From the NCBI RefSeq assembly GCF_000328565.1, contig NC_019966.1, positions 6,200,001 through 6,264,000 on the forward strand: 64,000 nucleotides of DNA, in the 5' to 3' direction. Shown one piece after another: positions 31,540 through 40,503 of this stretch. The first letter of the stretch is position 1; every line of letters starts with the position of its first letter. Source of the stretch: Mycobacterium sp. JS623. Its GTDB lineage: Bacteria; Actinomycetota; Actinomycetes; Mycobacteriales; Mycobacteriaceae. Below the pieces are notes generated by a model. That model saw only the letters and a program-made list of their open reading frames with translations. It was not told where the DNA came from and did no database searches. A program made the position numbers and the translations under genes.

Positions 31540-34140
31540 TCAACGCCGCCGCTTCAACAGGCCGGAGAGTTCCTCGCGGTTGGACACCCCTGTCCTGGCC
31601 ATCGCCCGATAGATGTGGCCCTCGATGGTGCGCACGGACAGACACAACCGGTCGGCGACTTCACGGTTGGACAGGCCTTCTGCGATCAGCGCGACGATCT
31701 CACGTTCTCGCGACGACAGCGGCACGGGCTCAACGGCTTCGTGCAGCGCGGGTGTGATTGCGCCGCCGCATAATTCGGCCAACCCCTCCGCTCGGGTCGC
31801 ATACGTGTACGCCGAGCCGCGCAGATCCTGGCCCCGGCAGATCAATGCGGCGTGCGCAGCGGCATCGGCCGCCGCGATGAGGTCACCGGTTTCCTCGAAG
31901 CCATGTGATACCGCGGCGAGCTCGGCTCCATCGCGGCTGTGTAATGCGGAAGCGAAGCGGACCGCGAGCGGGGCGCGAGGCCCTTCGACGATCTCGGCCA
32001 AAGTACGAAGTCGAGACTCCGCAGCCGCGTGGCCGAACTGTGTCGCGGCCTGCAGACACACCACTTCGGCGGCAAACTGGCCGTTGGCAGCCGCTGTTTC
32101 GGCTGCCTCGAGCGACTGTGAGATCGCTTGACTGACAACCCCTTGCGACGCCGCAACCCATGCCCGCGCCAGTCCCAACTCGAAGTCGACGCATCCATGA
32201 CTCGGATGGCGATACTTCTCCGCGCTGGCAAGTGCAGTCGCCGCGTCATCGGCTGATCCGCGCATGGCCAACGCAACGGTATGCGGTAGCTGATACCGAT
32301 ATCCCCAACCGTTGCTCTCACCGATCAACAGATCGATCGGTTGCAGCATGGAACATGCGGCGTCGAGCTGACCGGCTCCGAGGGCGGCCCGACCTGCGAC
32401 GGCGAGACTGAGCACCTGCAGCACGCCCGGCAGATCAGCCCATTGGCGGCGCAAGCCCTCGGCGGCCAGCATTGCCTCGCGCACGCGACCGGACTGCAGC
32501 AAGGCGCCAACATGGCTCGTGGCAATGACGAATCGAATGTTCTCAGCATCGAAGGCGCCATCCACGATGGCGTAGCCTGCATCGGCCGCTGCAACCGCAT
32601 CCGTCGTGCGGCCGACGTCGCCGAGTGCAAGTGCAATCTGCGACGCGGCTTGCGCGCCGACGACGGCGGGTAACTCGGTGAGAACGAGATCGCGCGACGC
32701 CGCCAGTGAGAGTTCTGGCTTACCCAGCGCGGCCCAATACACGGCGTGGAAGGCATCGAGGCATGCGTCCGCGCCAATTCGTGAAGACAACTCGTCGACA
32801 ACGTCTCTCGCGCGTGCAGGGTCGGCCAGCGTGTACATCAAGTTCATGCCGCGCACGAACGCAAGCCTGCCGTGATCGGTATCGGTGAACCCGCTGGTGG
32901 GGACGCTTGCCAGGATTGCCTCGGCATCCTCGCCACGGCTGAGTCCCGAGAGATTGCACCCGCGAATGATGTATGCCTCCGCACCACCGCCCGCTCGCAT
33001 AGCCGCCTCGGCCAGTCGATCGGCAAGAGGAAGATCAGCCAGCCACACAGCGCCATGCGCGGCTTTGACAAGCAGGTCGGCATCCGGTTCGAGGTCAGAG
33101 TCCAGGCTCAGCGTCGCACGCCGCACGATCGTCCGGATGTTGTCGCAGTCGTCTCCGTTTGCGAGTTCAGCGGCAACGCACCCGCGCAGTCGCCGTAATC
33201 GGGTGGACGGTGCGCGCTCCCGGCGCACCTCGCCGTACAGCGGATGGGCCAACCGCGCTTCGACCCTTCCGTCAACACTGTCCAGCTTGATCAGCCCACG
33301 CATGTCGGCCTCTTCGACCGCGCCGGCGTCGGTGATTCGGCACAGCGACGCCAGCTCGATGGGCTCGCCCACCGCTAACGCATCGATCACCTCGCCGACC
33401 GCTGCGGGCAGTGCTCCCGTCCGCGCTTCGATCATCTCGACCAAGCTGGATGTCACGACCGGTTTGCCGGTCCACGTCCAGAAGCCGTGCCGCTCGGCAA
33501 GGCGCCCGTCGGCCACTTCGTGTTCGACGATGTTGCGCAGATACAAGACGTTGCCCCGCGTGAGGTGCCACAAGCGGCGCGTCGCGTCCACGTCCACGCG
33601 ACCACCGAGTGCCGCCGAAAGCAGTGTCGCGGTTTCGTCTCGGGAGATCGGTTGAAGGTCGATGCGCTCAAACGAATCATGCGTCCACATCTCCTGCAGC
33701 CCTGCCGGAATCGGCTCGCCCTCGCGGGCCGTGACCACGACCTTGGCGGCGCGGCGTTGCACGATCTGCTGCAACACGAAGGTGGACAGGTCATCGAGCA
33801 GGTGGACATCGTCGACAGCCACGATCACAACGGCACCCTGGCGGGCGGCGGTCAGCGCTTCGATCACGCCGCGCACGAGCTGCAGCATGTCACTGGGCGC
33901 GGAGCCGACGAACGACGCGAACGCGCCCAGCGGAAGGGCACGGGCTGCGGTGGTGGCCACGACCCACCGGATCACGCAGCCACGTGACTCGGCGGCCGAC
34001 AGCGCCTCCCTGGCCACCCGGCTCTTTCCGACGCCGGCCGCGCCTGACAACAGAATCCCGGCGGTGTCAGGATGTGAAATCGCCGCCGAGATCAGCTGCA
34101 TCTCTTCGGAGCGACCTATCAAGGGCCACGTCAAGCGCAC
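31540..34140 (-). CDS. Large LuxR-family ATPase regulator (LAL)
   Basis: 866 aa STAND-type activator. N-terminal Walker A GAAGVGKS (33-40) and Walker B VIVAVDDVHLLDD, a long helical, TPR-like centre, and a C-terminal LuxR helix-turn-helix (LSSREREIVALIAEGLSNRE, then SVRTIEGHIYRAM). GTG 34140 gives the usual short lead to the ATPase (LIGRSEEM); a longer frame would overlap the divergent P450 gene. It may activate that P450. Ligand unknown. Confidence 0.86.
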   Translation of the reverse strand: MRLTWPLIGRSEEMQLISAAISHPDTAGILLSGAAGVGKSRVAREALSAAESRGCVIRWVVATTAARALPLGAFASFVGSAPSDMLQLVRGVIEALTAARQGAVVIVAVDDVHLLDDLSTFVLQQIVQRRAAKVVVTAREGEPIPAGLQEMWTHDSFERIDLQPISRDETATLLSAALGGRVDVDATRRLWHLTRGNVLYLRNIVEHEVADGRLAERHGFWTWTGKPVVTSSLVEMIEARTGALPAAVGEVIDALAVGEPIELASLCRITDAGAVEEADMRGLIKLDSVDGRVEARLAHPLYGEVRRERAPSTRLRRLRGCVAAELANGDDCDNIRTIVRRATLSLDSDLEPDADLLVKAAHGAVWLADLPLADRLAEAAMRAGGGAEAYIIRGCNLSGLSRGEDAEAILASVPTSGFTDTDHGRLAFVRGMNLMYTLADPARARDVVDELSSRIGADACLDAFHAVYWAALGKPELSLAASRDLVLTELPAVVGAQAASQIALALGDVGRTTDAVAAADAGYAIVDGAFDAENIRFVIATSHVGALLQSGRVREAMLAAEGLRRQWADLPGVLQVLSLAVAGRAALGAGQLDAACSMLQPIDLLIGESNGWGYRYQLPHTVALAMRGSADDAATALASAEKYRHPSHGCVDFELGLARAWVAASQGVVSQAISQSLEAAETAAANGQFAAEVVCLQAATQFGHAAAESRLRTLAEIVEGPRAPLAVRFASALHSRDGAELAAVSHGFEETGDLIAAADAAAHAALICRGQDLRGSAYTYATRAEGLAELCGGAITPALHEAVEPVPLSSREREIVALIAEGLSNREVADRLCLSVRTIEGHIYRAMARTGVSNREELSGLLKRRR

Positions 34141-34225
34141 CCGAATAGCGTAGGAGCGCGCCGACTCGTGGTCGTCGCTTTCCGTCCATTGACTGGATGC
34201 CTCGCCGGAATACCATCCCCGCGCT

Positions 34226-35548
34226 ATGACGACGACCGATCTGGGCACGCCTGCCGCCGTTGTGAAGCTGCCGCCCGGCCCGCGGCTCCCCCGATCTGTC
34301 CAGGGTGCGTTGGCCTTGACCGATCGACGGATCGCCCTTGCGATGCTGCGCCGGTGCTACGGGTCGGCCTTCACCATCGATCTGCCCATCTTCGGGCAGC
34401 TGGTTGTCATCAGTGATCCCAACGATATTCGGCAGTTGTTCAGGACCGCTCCCCACCTGGTGGATACGACGGACGCGAACCTCGGCCGGGTTATGGGACC
34501 GAACTCGATGTTCGCGATGATGGGTGCTCGGCACCGCGCGCGCCGCAAGTTGTTGACACCGTCGTTCAACGGCAGGCGACTGGCTGCATACGAGGCGATC
34601 ATCGAACTCGAGGCAGTAAGCGAGTTCGCGACGTGGCCGCAGGACCAGGCATTCGCGGCGCTGCCGTCGATGATGCGCATCACCCTGAACGTCATCTTGC
34701 GCGCCGTGTTCGGCGCCGAGGGGCAGGAATTCGAGCGGCTCCGGGAAACACTGCCGCCCGGAATCAGGCTCGGCTCGAAGTTTGCACTGATCCCTGTGCC
34801 GCAATGGGATTGGGGACGCTGGAGCCCGTGGGGCCGGTTCCTTCGGTACCGCCGTGAGTACGACGCGATCGTCGATCGGCTGATCGACAAAGCCCTGGCC
34901 GACCCCGGACTGGCCGACCGCGACGATGTGCTGGCGTTGATGCTGCGGAGCCGTTACGAGGACGGCTCTGCGATGACTCGGGACGAGATCGCCGACGAGC
35001 TGATCACGATGCTTGCGGCGGGCCACGAAACGACTGCCACCACGCTGGCGTGGGCCGTCGAACGTCTGCAGAGACACCCGCAATTGCTTGACCGCCTCGT
35101 GGCCGATGTCGATGCGGGATCCGAAGAACTGTTGAACGCGACCATCTTTGAGGTATTGCGCACACGCCCCGTCATCGATACCACGTTTCGTCAGGTCAAG
35201 GCACCGACACTGCAGATCGGTCCGTGGACGATGCCAGAGGGGACCACGCTCGTCGCGAGCATTGGGCTGTTACATACCGACGAGTCGGTGTTCCACGACG
35301 CGGCCTGCTTCGATCCCGATCGGTTCATGACGCAACGCCCTGACCCAGCCCAGTGGATTCCGTACGGCGGCGGAGTCCGCCGTTGCATCGGCGCGGCGTT
35401 TGCGACCATGGAGTTACGCGTGGTGCTGCGAACCCTGCTGCACGGCTACATTATTTATCCCTCAAATGCGCGCGACGAAGGCTGGAAATCGCGAAGCGTG
35501 GCGCTGGCGCCGTCGCGCGGAGCGTTGGTGCGCGTTCGACGCCGGTAG
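34226..35548 (+). CDS. Cytochrome P450 (second CYP138-like)
   Basis: 440 aa. I-helix MLAAGHETTATTLAW, K-helix EVLRTRP (ExxR), heme loop [15 protein letters not shown] with Cys387. Similar to the P450 at 28.2 kb, including NLxRxxGxxSMFA and the RHRARRKLL segment. Divergent from the LAL regulator by 85 bp. Substrate unknown. No dedicated ferredoxin gene is adjacent. Confidence 0.88.
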   Translation: MTTTDLGTPAAVVKLPPGPRLPRSVQGALALTDRRIALAMLRRCYGSAFTIDLPIFGQLVVISDPNDIRQLFRTAPHLVDTTDANLGRVMGPNSMFAMMGARHRARRKLLTPSFNGRRLAAYEAIIELEAVSEFATWPQDQAFAALPSMMRITLNVILRAVFGAEGQEFERLRETLPPGIRLGSKFALIPVPQWDWGRWSPWGRFLRYRREYDAIVDRLIDKALADPGLADRDDVLALMLRSRYEDGSAMTRDEIADELITMLAAGHETTATTLAWAVERLQRHPQLLDRLVADVDAGSEELLNATIFEVLRTRPVIDTTFRQVKAPTLQIGPWTMPEGTTLVASIGLLHTDESVFHDAACFDPDRFMTQRPDPAQWIPYGGGVRRCIGAAFATMELRVVLRTLLHGYIIYPSNARDEGWKSRSVALAPSRGALVRVRRR

Positions 35549-35564
35549 CCGGGTTGGTCGGCGA

Positions 35565-36635
35565 TTAACGGTCGCTCGTGGCGCAGGCGCAGTCGTACTC
35601 ACCCTCGAGGCCGCGCGGCAGGTCGACACCGCGGAAGATGCCATTGGCCGCAGTGGTACGCGACAATGCATCGGCGGCGAGGATCATCGCCGCACCGGTC
35701 CATGTTGTGCGCTCGACTGGCCAGCGCTTGCCGTCGGCGTACACGAGGCCCGTCCAGTAGGAGCCGTCTTCTTCGCGGAGGTGGTGCATGGCAGCGAACT
35801 GTTCGTGTGCCCGAGCCGAATCGCCGATGGCGTCCAACGCCATCACCAGCTCACAGGTTTCGGCGCCGGTCACCCACGGCCGGTCGTCAACGCACCGGAT
35901 ACCCAGGCCCGGCACCACAAAGTCGTCCCATCGCTCATCGATGCGCTCGCGGGCCGCCGACCCCTGCAGTGCGCCGCCGAGCACCGGGTAATACCACTCC
36001 ATCGACCAACGGTCCTTGGTCACAAACGCTTCCGGATGATGGGCGATCGCGTGTCCCAACTGGCCCACGGCGACTTCCCATTCCGGCTGCGGATCGTCGC
36101 AGTAGTCCGCGAGCGCCAACGCGCATCTGACGCTGTGGTAGATGCTGGCGCAGCCCGTCAGCAGCGCTTCGGGTTCAGGTCCGGATGAGCTTCTGGCCCA
36201 AGAGATTTCACCGCCGCTGGTCTGCAGGTCGACGACGAAGTCGATGGCCTTTGCGACCACCGGCCACATCGTCTCGGCGAATGCTTGGTCGCGGGTGATC
36301 AGCACGTGATGCCAGACGCCCGTCGCGATATATGCGCAGAAGTTGCTGTCGCTGTTGGCGTCCTCGACCACGCCCTTGCGCAACTGAATAGGCCAGGATC
36401 CATCCGCTCGCTGCATGTGGCGGCACCAGTTAAACGCCGCCCGTGCCGGCTCCAAAAGCCCTGCGACAGTAAGCGCCATCGCGTTCTCGACGTGGTCCCA
36501 CGGATCAGTGTGTCCGCCGTCGAACCAGGGGATAGCGCCGGAGGGTTCCTGCGTTTCGGCGATCGACTGCGCGGTCTGACGACACTGCGCCGGCGTGAGT
36601 ACGCCGGGAACGCCGGGAACCTCAGGAGACAGCAA
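35565..36635 (-). CDS. Alpha/alpha-toroid protein (terpene-cyclase-like)
   Basis: About 356 aa. Repeated short blocks with Gly-Ser-Trp/Tyr, such as RADGSWPIQL, EEDGSYWTGLVY and WTGAAMILAADAL, resemble the QW-like repeats of prenyltransferase/squalene-cyclase toroids, but the cyclase DxDD motif is not visible. It is probably a glycan or isoprenoid-handling toroid enzyme or a non-catalytic relative. It follows the methyltransferase with a 14-bp overlap, using a TTG or internal start. Exact function unknown. Confidence 0.62.
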   Translation of the reverse strand: MLSPEVPGVPGVLTPAQCRQTAQSIAETQEPSGAIPWFDGGHTDPWDHVENAMALTVAGLLEPARAAFNWCRHMQRADGSWPIQLRKGVVEDANSDSNFCAYIATGVWHHVLITRDQAFAETMWPVVAKAIDFVVDLQTSGGEISWARSSSGPEPEALLTGCASIYHSVRCALALADYCDDPQPEWEVAVGQLGHAIAHHPEAFVTKDRWSMEWYYPVLGGALQGSAARERIDERWDDFVVPGLGIRCVDDRPWVTGAETCELVMALDAIGDSARAHEQFAAMHHLREEDGSYWTGLVYADGKRWPVERTTWTGAAMILAADALSRTTAANGIFRGVDLPRGLEGEYDCACATSDR

Positions 36636-37353
36636 CAGGCTCCACCGGCTTCCTGAAGTACAGTGCCACGCTCTTGCCGATCAACGGGTTCAGCAGCGAC
36701 TCCGCGGTGCGGGTGAGCCACGGTCGCTCCATCATGTCCCACACCAGCAGCTTGTGGTAGGCCGCCACCGCGGGGTGGTCATTCTTCGAGGTTCCCACAG
36801 CACATTTCAGCCACCAGAACGGCGCATGCAGCGCATGTGCATGATGCGTGTGCGTCAATCGCAGGCCGTGCGCCAGTACCTTGTCGCGCAGCGCGTCGGC
36901 CCGGTAGATGCGAATGTGCCCGCCCTCGTTGGCGTGGTATTCGTCCGACAGCACCCAGCACACCTTTTCCGGCAGCCACCGCGGTACCGTGATGCCGAGT
37001 GAGCCACCGGGTTTTAACACTCGGATGAGTTCGCTGATCGCCCTATCGTCCTCGGGGACGTGCTCGAGGATCTCCGAGGCGATCACGCAGTCGAAAGTGC
37101 TGTCAGCATAAGGCAACTCGAGCGCATCGCCCTTGACGGCCTCGGCGCGGGCCGATGACGGCGCTTCGCCCTGCTCCTTCATCGCCTGCAGAATCTCGTC
37201 GACGTCATTGAGGTCGGCCGCATTCTGGTCGAACGCGATGACGTCGGCGCCACGACGATAGGCCTCGAACGAGTGCCTGCCCGCGCCGCACCCCACATCG
37301 ATCACCTTCGTGCCGGCACCGACGCCTAATCGGTCGAAGTCGACAGTCAGCAT
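36622..37353 (-). CDS. Class I SAM methyltransferase (Methyltransf_11)
   Basis: 243 aa. VIDVGCGAGRHSFEAYRRG (motif I, about 17-35), DVIAFDQN (motif II), FDCVIASEILEHVPED (motif IV) and LIRVLKPGGSLGITVP. The C-terminal third is hydrophobic and aromatic (APFWWLKCAVG, ALYFRKPVEP). It overlaps the glycosyltransferase end by 7 bp and the toroid start by 14 bp, so the three are one operon. Substrate unknown; probably the product of the neighbouring glycosyltransferase. Confidence 0.78.
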   Translation of the reverse strand: MLTVDFDRLGVGAGTKVIDVGCGAGRHSFEAYRRGADVIAFDQNAADLNDVDEILQAMKEQGEAPSSARAEAVKGDALELPYADSTFDCVIASEILEHVPEDDRAISELIRVLKPGGSLGITVPRWLPEKVCWVLSDEYHANEGGHIRIYRADALRDKVLAHGLRLTHTHHAHALHAPFWWLKCAVGTSKNDHPAVAAYHKLLVWDMMERPWLTRTAESLLNPLIGKSVALYFRKPVEPVAVS

Positions 37354-38573
37354 TTCGCCATTGCTTTCTCGTACACCGCGACGGTCTGCGCCGCAACGGA
37401 TTCCCAGCTGAACACCTCGAGCGCGCGACGCCGCCCCGCGGCACCCAAACGCTTCAACTCATGGGGCGAGTCGAGCAACTCGCCAAGCACATCGGTCAAC
37501 TCGTCGACATCGGCAGGCCGCACCAACCGCGCGCATTCCCCGTCGGCGCCGACCACTTCGGGCAACGCGCCTGCACGGCTGGCGATGATCGGTGTACCGC
37601 TGGCCATCGCCTCCACGGCGGGCAGCGAGAAACCTTCGTATAACGAAGGGATGCAAGCAATTTCGGCCGATGCGAGCAGCTCCGCCAGCTCGGTGTCGCT
37701 CACCCCGCTGGAGATGTGCACCATGTCAGAGATACCCAACTCGGCGATCAGCTTCTCGGTCGGCCCGTTGGGTTCGAGCTTGGCCACCAGCTGCAGTTCC
37801 AGATCGCGTTCGACGCGTAACCGGGCGACCGCGTGTAGCAGGTGGCTGATGCCCTTGAGCGGTACGTCGGCGCTGGCGATCGCGATGATCCGGTTGCGGA
37901 CCCGCTGCTGGGCGGGCTTGAACAGCGCGGTGTCCACGCCGAGCGGCACCACATGCAGCTGGCTCGGCGCGACCTCGAAGTCCTCGGCGATGTCGGCTGC
38001 CGAGGTCGACGACACGGTCAACAGCTCGGGAATCTGGCGCGCCACCTTCTTCTGCATCTCGGCGAAGCCATACCAGCGGCGCACCAACGGCTTCCGCCAC
38101 CATTGCGCGGCCGCCACGTCGAGGACACGGTCGCGCGTGATCGGATGGTGCACCGTTGCCACCACCGGCAGGCCGAGTTCGGCGATGGCCAGCAGGCCGG
38201 TGCCGAGGCTCTGGTTGTCGTGGACCACGTCGAAGTCGCCGAGCCGCTCGGCCAGCAGCCGGGCAGCGCGCATCGTGAAGGTACGGGGTTCGGGGAAGCC
38301 GGCCGTCCACGTCGTCAGCAGTTCGAGCATGTCGATGCGGTCGCGGATTTCCCTCGGCCGCGGAACGCGGAACGGATCAGGCTCTCGGTACAGGTCGAGG
38401 CTGGGCACTTTCGTCAGCCGCACGCGCGGGTCGAGCACCTCGGGGTAGGGCTGGCCGGAGAACACCTCGACGTCGTGGCCGAGTTCGACGAGGCCGCGCG
38501 ACAGGTGGCGGACGTAGACCCCCTGGCCGCCGCAATGAGTTTTGCTCCGATAAGACAACAAAGCGATGCGCAT
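37347..38573 (-). CDS. GT4-family glycosyltransferase
   Basis: 408 aa, GT-B fold. N-terminal SKTHCGGQGVYVRHLSRGL (acceptor-side Gly loop), FDVVHDNQSLGTGLL, and the donor-side signature CIPSLYEGFSLPAVEAMASG (E-x7-E). Typical of GDP-mannose or UDP-sugar transferases. First gene of a three-gene operon with the methyltransferase and toroid protein. A palindrome lies upstream. Product unknown; a cell-surface glycolipid is possible. Confidence 0.85.
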   Translation of the reverse strand: MRIALLSYRSKTHCGGQGVYVRHLSRGLVELGHDVEVFSGQPYPEVLDPRVRLTKVPSLDLYREPDPFRVPRPREIRDRIDMLELLTTWTAGFPEPRTFTMRAARLLAERLGDFDVVHDNQSLGTGLLAIAELGLPVVATVHHPITRDRVLDVAAAQWWRKPLVRRWYGFAEMQKKVARQIPELLTVSSTSAADIAEDFEVAPSQLHVVPLGVDTALFKPAQQRVRNRIIAIASADVPLKGISHLLHAVARLRVERDLELQLVAKLEPNGPTEKLIAELGISDMVHISSGVSDTELAELLASAEIACIPSLYEGFSLPAVEAMASGTPIIASRAGALPEVVGADGECARLVRPADVDELTDVLGELLDSPHELKRLGAAGRRRALEVFSWESVAAQTVAVYEKAMAKC

Positions 38574-38656
38574 GTCAGCTCACAAACACGCGCAGCAGAG
38601 GGCAGATCGTGGGCCGGTGAGCTGGACAAATGGTGTCACGCAGTAACTCCGAACCC

Positions 38657-38674
38657 TCTGGACATGTGTCCAGA
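38657..38674. promoter_or_regulatory. 18-bp palindrome between GT4 and DUF3224 genes
   Basis: TCTGGACATGTGTCCAGA: 8-bp arms TCTGGACA/TGTCCAGA and a 2-bp spacer. It is followed at once by ACTATAGT (38674-38681), which reads as a TATAGT -10 on the forward strand. A TetR-type operator for the divergent glycosyltransferase operon and DUF3224 gene is likely; the regulator is unknown. Confidence 0.52.
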
Positions 38675-38795
38675 CTATAGTTTGACGTGCTAGCGGATGC
38701 AACGCGCCCTCCCAGCTCTGACTACCACAGACAGCGCGAACGGCGCTGCTCGGCCTATCGATTCCCGATCTGTCGTCCGGGGTATCCCGGCAGGC

Positions 38796-39185
38796 ATGAG
38801 CAGACACATCGAAGCCCGTTTCGAGATCGCCAGTTGGGACGAAACGCCGTTCGAGGATGGCGATGACGCGACGAAGTTGACCGAGGCGCTGGTCGCCAAG
38901 CGCTACGAGGGCGACATCCAGGGGACGTCCACAACGAAGTGGCTACTGACCTACTCACCCGACAGGAGCGCGTTGTTCGTCGGTGTCGAACACATCACCG
39001 GGACGATCGGCGGCAAGCAGGGCGGCATAGTGCTGTTGCACGACGGCGAGTACCGCGACGGCGTGGCGGCGGCGGAGCTGCGGGTCGCGTCGGGCACCCA
39101 GGGGCTGGCGAACGTCGCGGGCACCGGAAAGTTTCGTGCCGATCCGTCGGGTGCGATGACGCTGGACCTCGACGGCGCGTGGTGA
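38796..39185 (+). CDS. DUF3224 domain protein
   Basis: 129 aa. HIEARFEIASWDE at the start, then KRYEGDIQGTSTTKWLLTY, FVGVEHITGTIGGKQGGIVLLHDGEY and GTGKFRADPSG. This is the DUF3224 beta-barrel of the allene-oxide-cyclase-like type. No enzyme activity is known. It is downstream of a palindrome shared with the glycosyltransferase operon. Confidence 0.75.
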   Translation: MSRHIEARFEIASWDETPFEDGDDATKLTEALVAKRYEGDIQGTSTTKWLLTYSPDRSALFVGVEHITGTIGGKQGGIVLLHDGEYRDGVAAAELRVASGTQGLANVAGTGKFRADPSGAMTLDLDGAW

Positions 39186-39187
39186 CG

Positions 39188-39643
39188 CTATTGCGGAGGG
39201 AAGCCGCCCGTCGCCACGGGACCCCAGCGTCGGGGAGTGACGCGGATCAGACACTTGCCCTGGTCGACCATCGCCTGCCGGTATTGCGCCCAGTCGGGAT
39301 GTTCACCGGCGATCGACCGGTAGTAATCGACCAACGGCTCGACAGCGTCCGGCAGGTCGATCACCTCGGCGTCGCCGTCGACCTGCACGTAAGCGTCGTT
39401 GAATTCGTCAGACAGCACCAACACGCTGGCCCGCGGCGTGCGACGAACGTTGGCCGACTTGGCGCGTTGCGGATAGCTGGAGATCACGATGCGGCCGGCG
39501 TCGTCGACGCCGCCGGATACCGGGGAACTCTGCAGCGAGCCGTCGGCGCGAAAAGTGGTGAGCACCATGCGATGTCGCGGCCGAATGAAGTCCAGCAGGG
39601 CGGACAGGTCAACGGCATCTGCAGTCGCGTACTTTCTGACCAT
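39188..39643 (-). CDS. PPOX-class F420-dependent oxidoreductase
   Basis: 151 aa split-barrel flavin/F420 protein. RHRMVLTTFRADGSLQSSPV, RIVISSYPQRAKSANVRRTP and YVQVDGDAEVIDLPDAVEPL match the F420-binding PPOX/PNPOx group (TIGR03618-like). Function may be F420H2-dependent reduction of a small substrate. Divergent from the flavin-reductase-like gene. Confidence 0.78.
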   Translation of the reverse strand: MVRKYATADAVDLSALLDFIRPRHRMVLTTFRADGSLQSSPVSGGVDDAGRIVISSYPQRAKSANVRRTPRASVLVLSDEFNDAYVQVDGDAEVIDLPDAVEPLVDYYRSIAGEHPDWAQYRQAMVDQGKCLIRVTPRRWGPVATGGFPPQ

Positions 39644-39666
39644 GCCCCAACCCTAGCGACGCGGCG

Positions 39667-40152
39667 ATGACGCAGCCCTTCGAGAAACTCGTCGCGCTGC
39701 TCGACTACCCGATGTTTGTGGTCACCACCCGCTCCGGCGACGAGCTGGCCGGTTGTCTTGTCGGGTTCACCAGCCAGACGAGCATCCATCCGCCACGATT
39801 CCTGGCGGGACTATCGAAACGCAACCACACGTATCGCGTCGCCGAGCGAGCCAGCCACTTGGCGGTCCACCTGATCGAGCGACGACAGTCTGAGCTCGCC
39901 CGGTTGTTCGGCAGTGAGACCGGCGATCGCACCGACAAATTCGCGCGGTGCGCATGGCACTCGGGCCCTCACGAGTTGCCGATCCTGGACGACGCGGCCG
40001 GGTGGTTTGCCGGCGCGGTGCGCGGCCGCTACGACCTCGGCGACCACGTTGGCGTCCTGCTCGAGCCCGTAGCGGGAAGCGCCCCCGACGGGTTCGAGCA
40101 ACTCGTCACGTTCTCTGATGTTCGCGATCTCGATCCGGGCCACGACGCCTGA
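39667..40152 (+). CDS. Flavin-reductase-like domain protein
   Basis: 161 aa. VVTTRSGDELAGCLVGFTSQTSIHPPRFLAGLSKRNHTYRVAERA shows the FMN-binding split barrel of flavin-reductase-like proteins. It may reduce FMN for a partner oxygenase or act alone. Divergent from the PPOX gene and 39 bp upstream of the SOS-boxed gene. Confidence 0.74.
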   Translation: MTQPFEKLVALLDYPMFVVTTRSGDELAGCLVGFTSQTSIHPPRFLAGLSKRNHTYRVAERASHLAVHLIERRQSELARLFGSETGDRTDKFARCAWHSGPHELPILDDAAGWFAGAVRGRYDLGDHVGVLLEPVAGSAPDGFEQLVTFSDVRDLDPGHDA

Positions 40153-40184
40153 CTTTCGTCACGTGTCGGACGACCGCGCTACGC

Positions 40185-40202
40185 TTCGAACATGAGTTCG
40201 AA
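40185..40202. promoter_or_regulatory. LexA (SOS) box over the DUF222-like start
   Basis: Perfect 18-bp palindrome with a 4-bp centre: TTCGAACATGAGTTCGAA, fully matching the mycobacterial SOS box TCGAAC-N4-GTTCGA. The ATG start (40192-40194) is inside it. A TANNNT -10, TACGCT (40180-40185), lies 6 bp before the ATG, so the message is probably leaderless and fully covered by LexA. Confidence 0.88.
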
Positions 40203-40491
40203 TAAGAAGCAAGTCATCGCGGCTCTCGACGCCGCCGAAGCGAGTTACCGTCAGCTCGCCGCGCTTCCGCTGGAAGCACTGACGCGCCCCGAGAAGACGG
40301 AACTTCTCAAACGGTTGGGCGAGATCGACAAGAAGATGGTCGCACTCGACCGCCGGCTGATCGGCCAGCTGATCACCCAGGACGACCCGGCCATGTTCGG
40401 CTGGACGTCCTGGGCAGACGTCTTGTCCCGACGGCTGCGGATCTCCCCCGGCGAAGCCCAGAAGCGGATAGCCGAAGCGATGTCCGCCTAG
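40192..40491 (+). CDS. Short DUF222-like protein (13E12 N-terminal type)
   Basis: 99 aa. ALDAAEASYRQLAALPLEAL, ALTRPEKTELLKRLGEI, RRLIGQLITQ and WADVLSRRLRISPGEAQKRI closely resemble the N-terminal DUF222 region of mycobacterial REP13E12 proteins. Those usually run to 400 or more residues and end in an HNH nuclease, which is absent here. It is complete at both ends, so it is a standalone small protein or a remnant. The SOS box on its start predicts induction by DNA damage. Confidence 0.72.
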   Translation: MSSNKKQVIAALDAAEASYRQLAALPLEALTRPEKTELLKRLGEIDKKMVALDRRLIGQLITQDDPAMFGWTSWADVLSRRLRISPGEAQKRIAEAMSA

Positions 40492-40503
40492 CCGACGTCA
40501 CGG

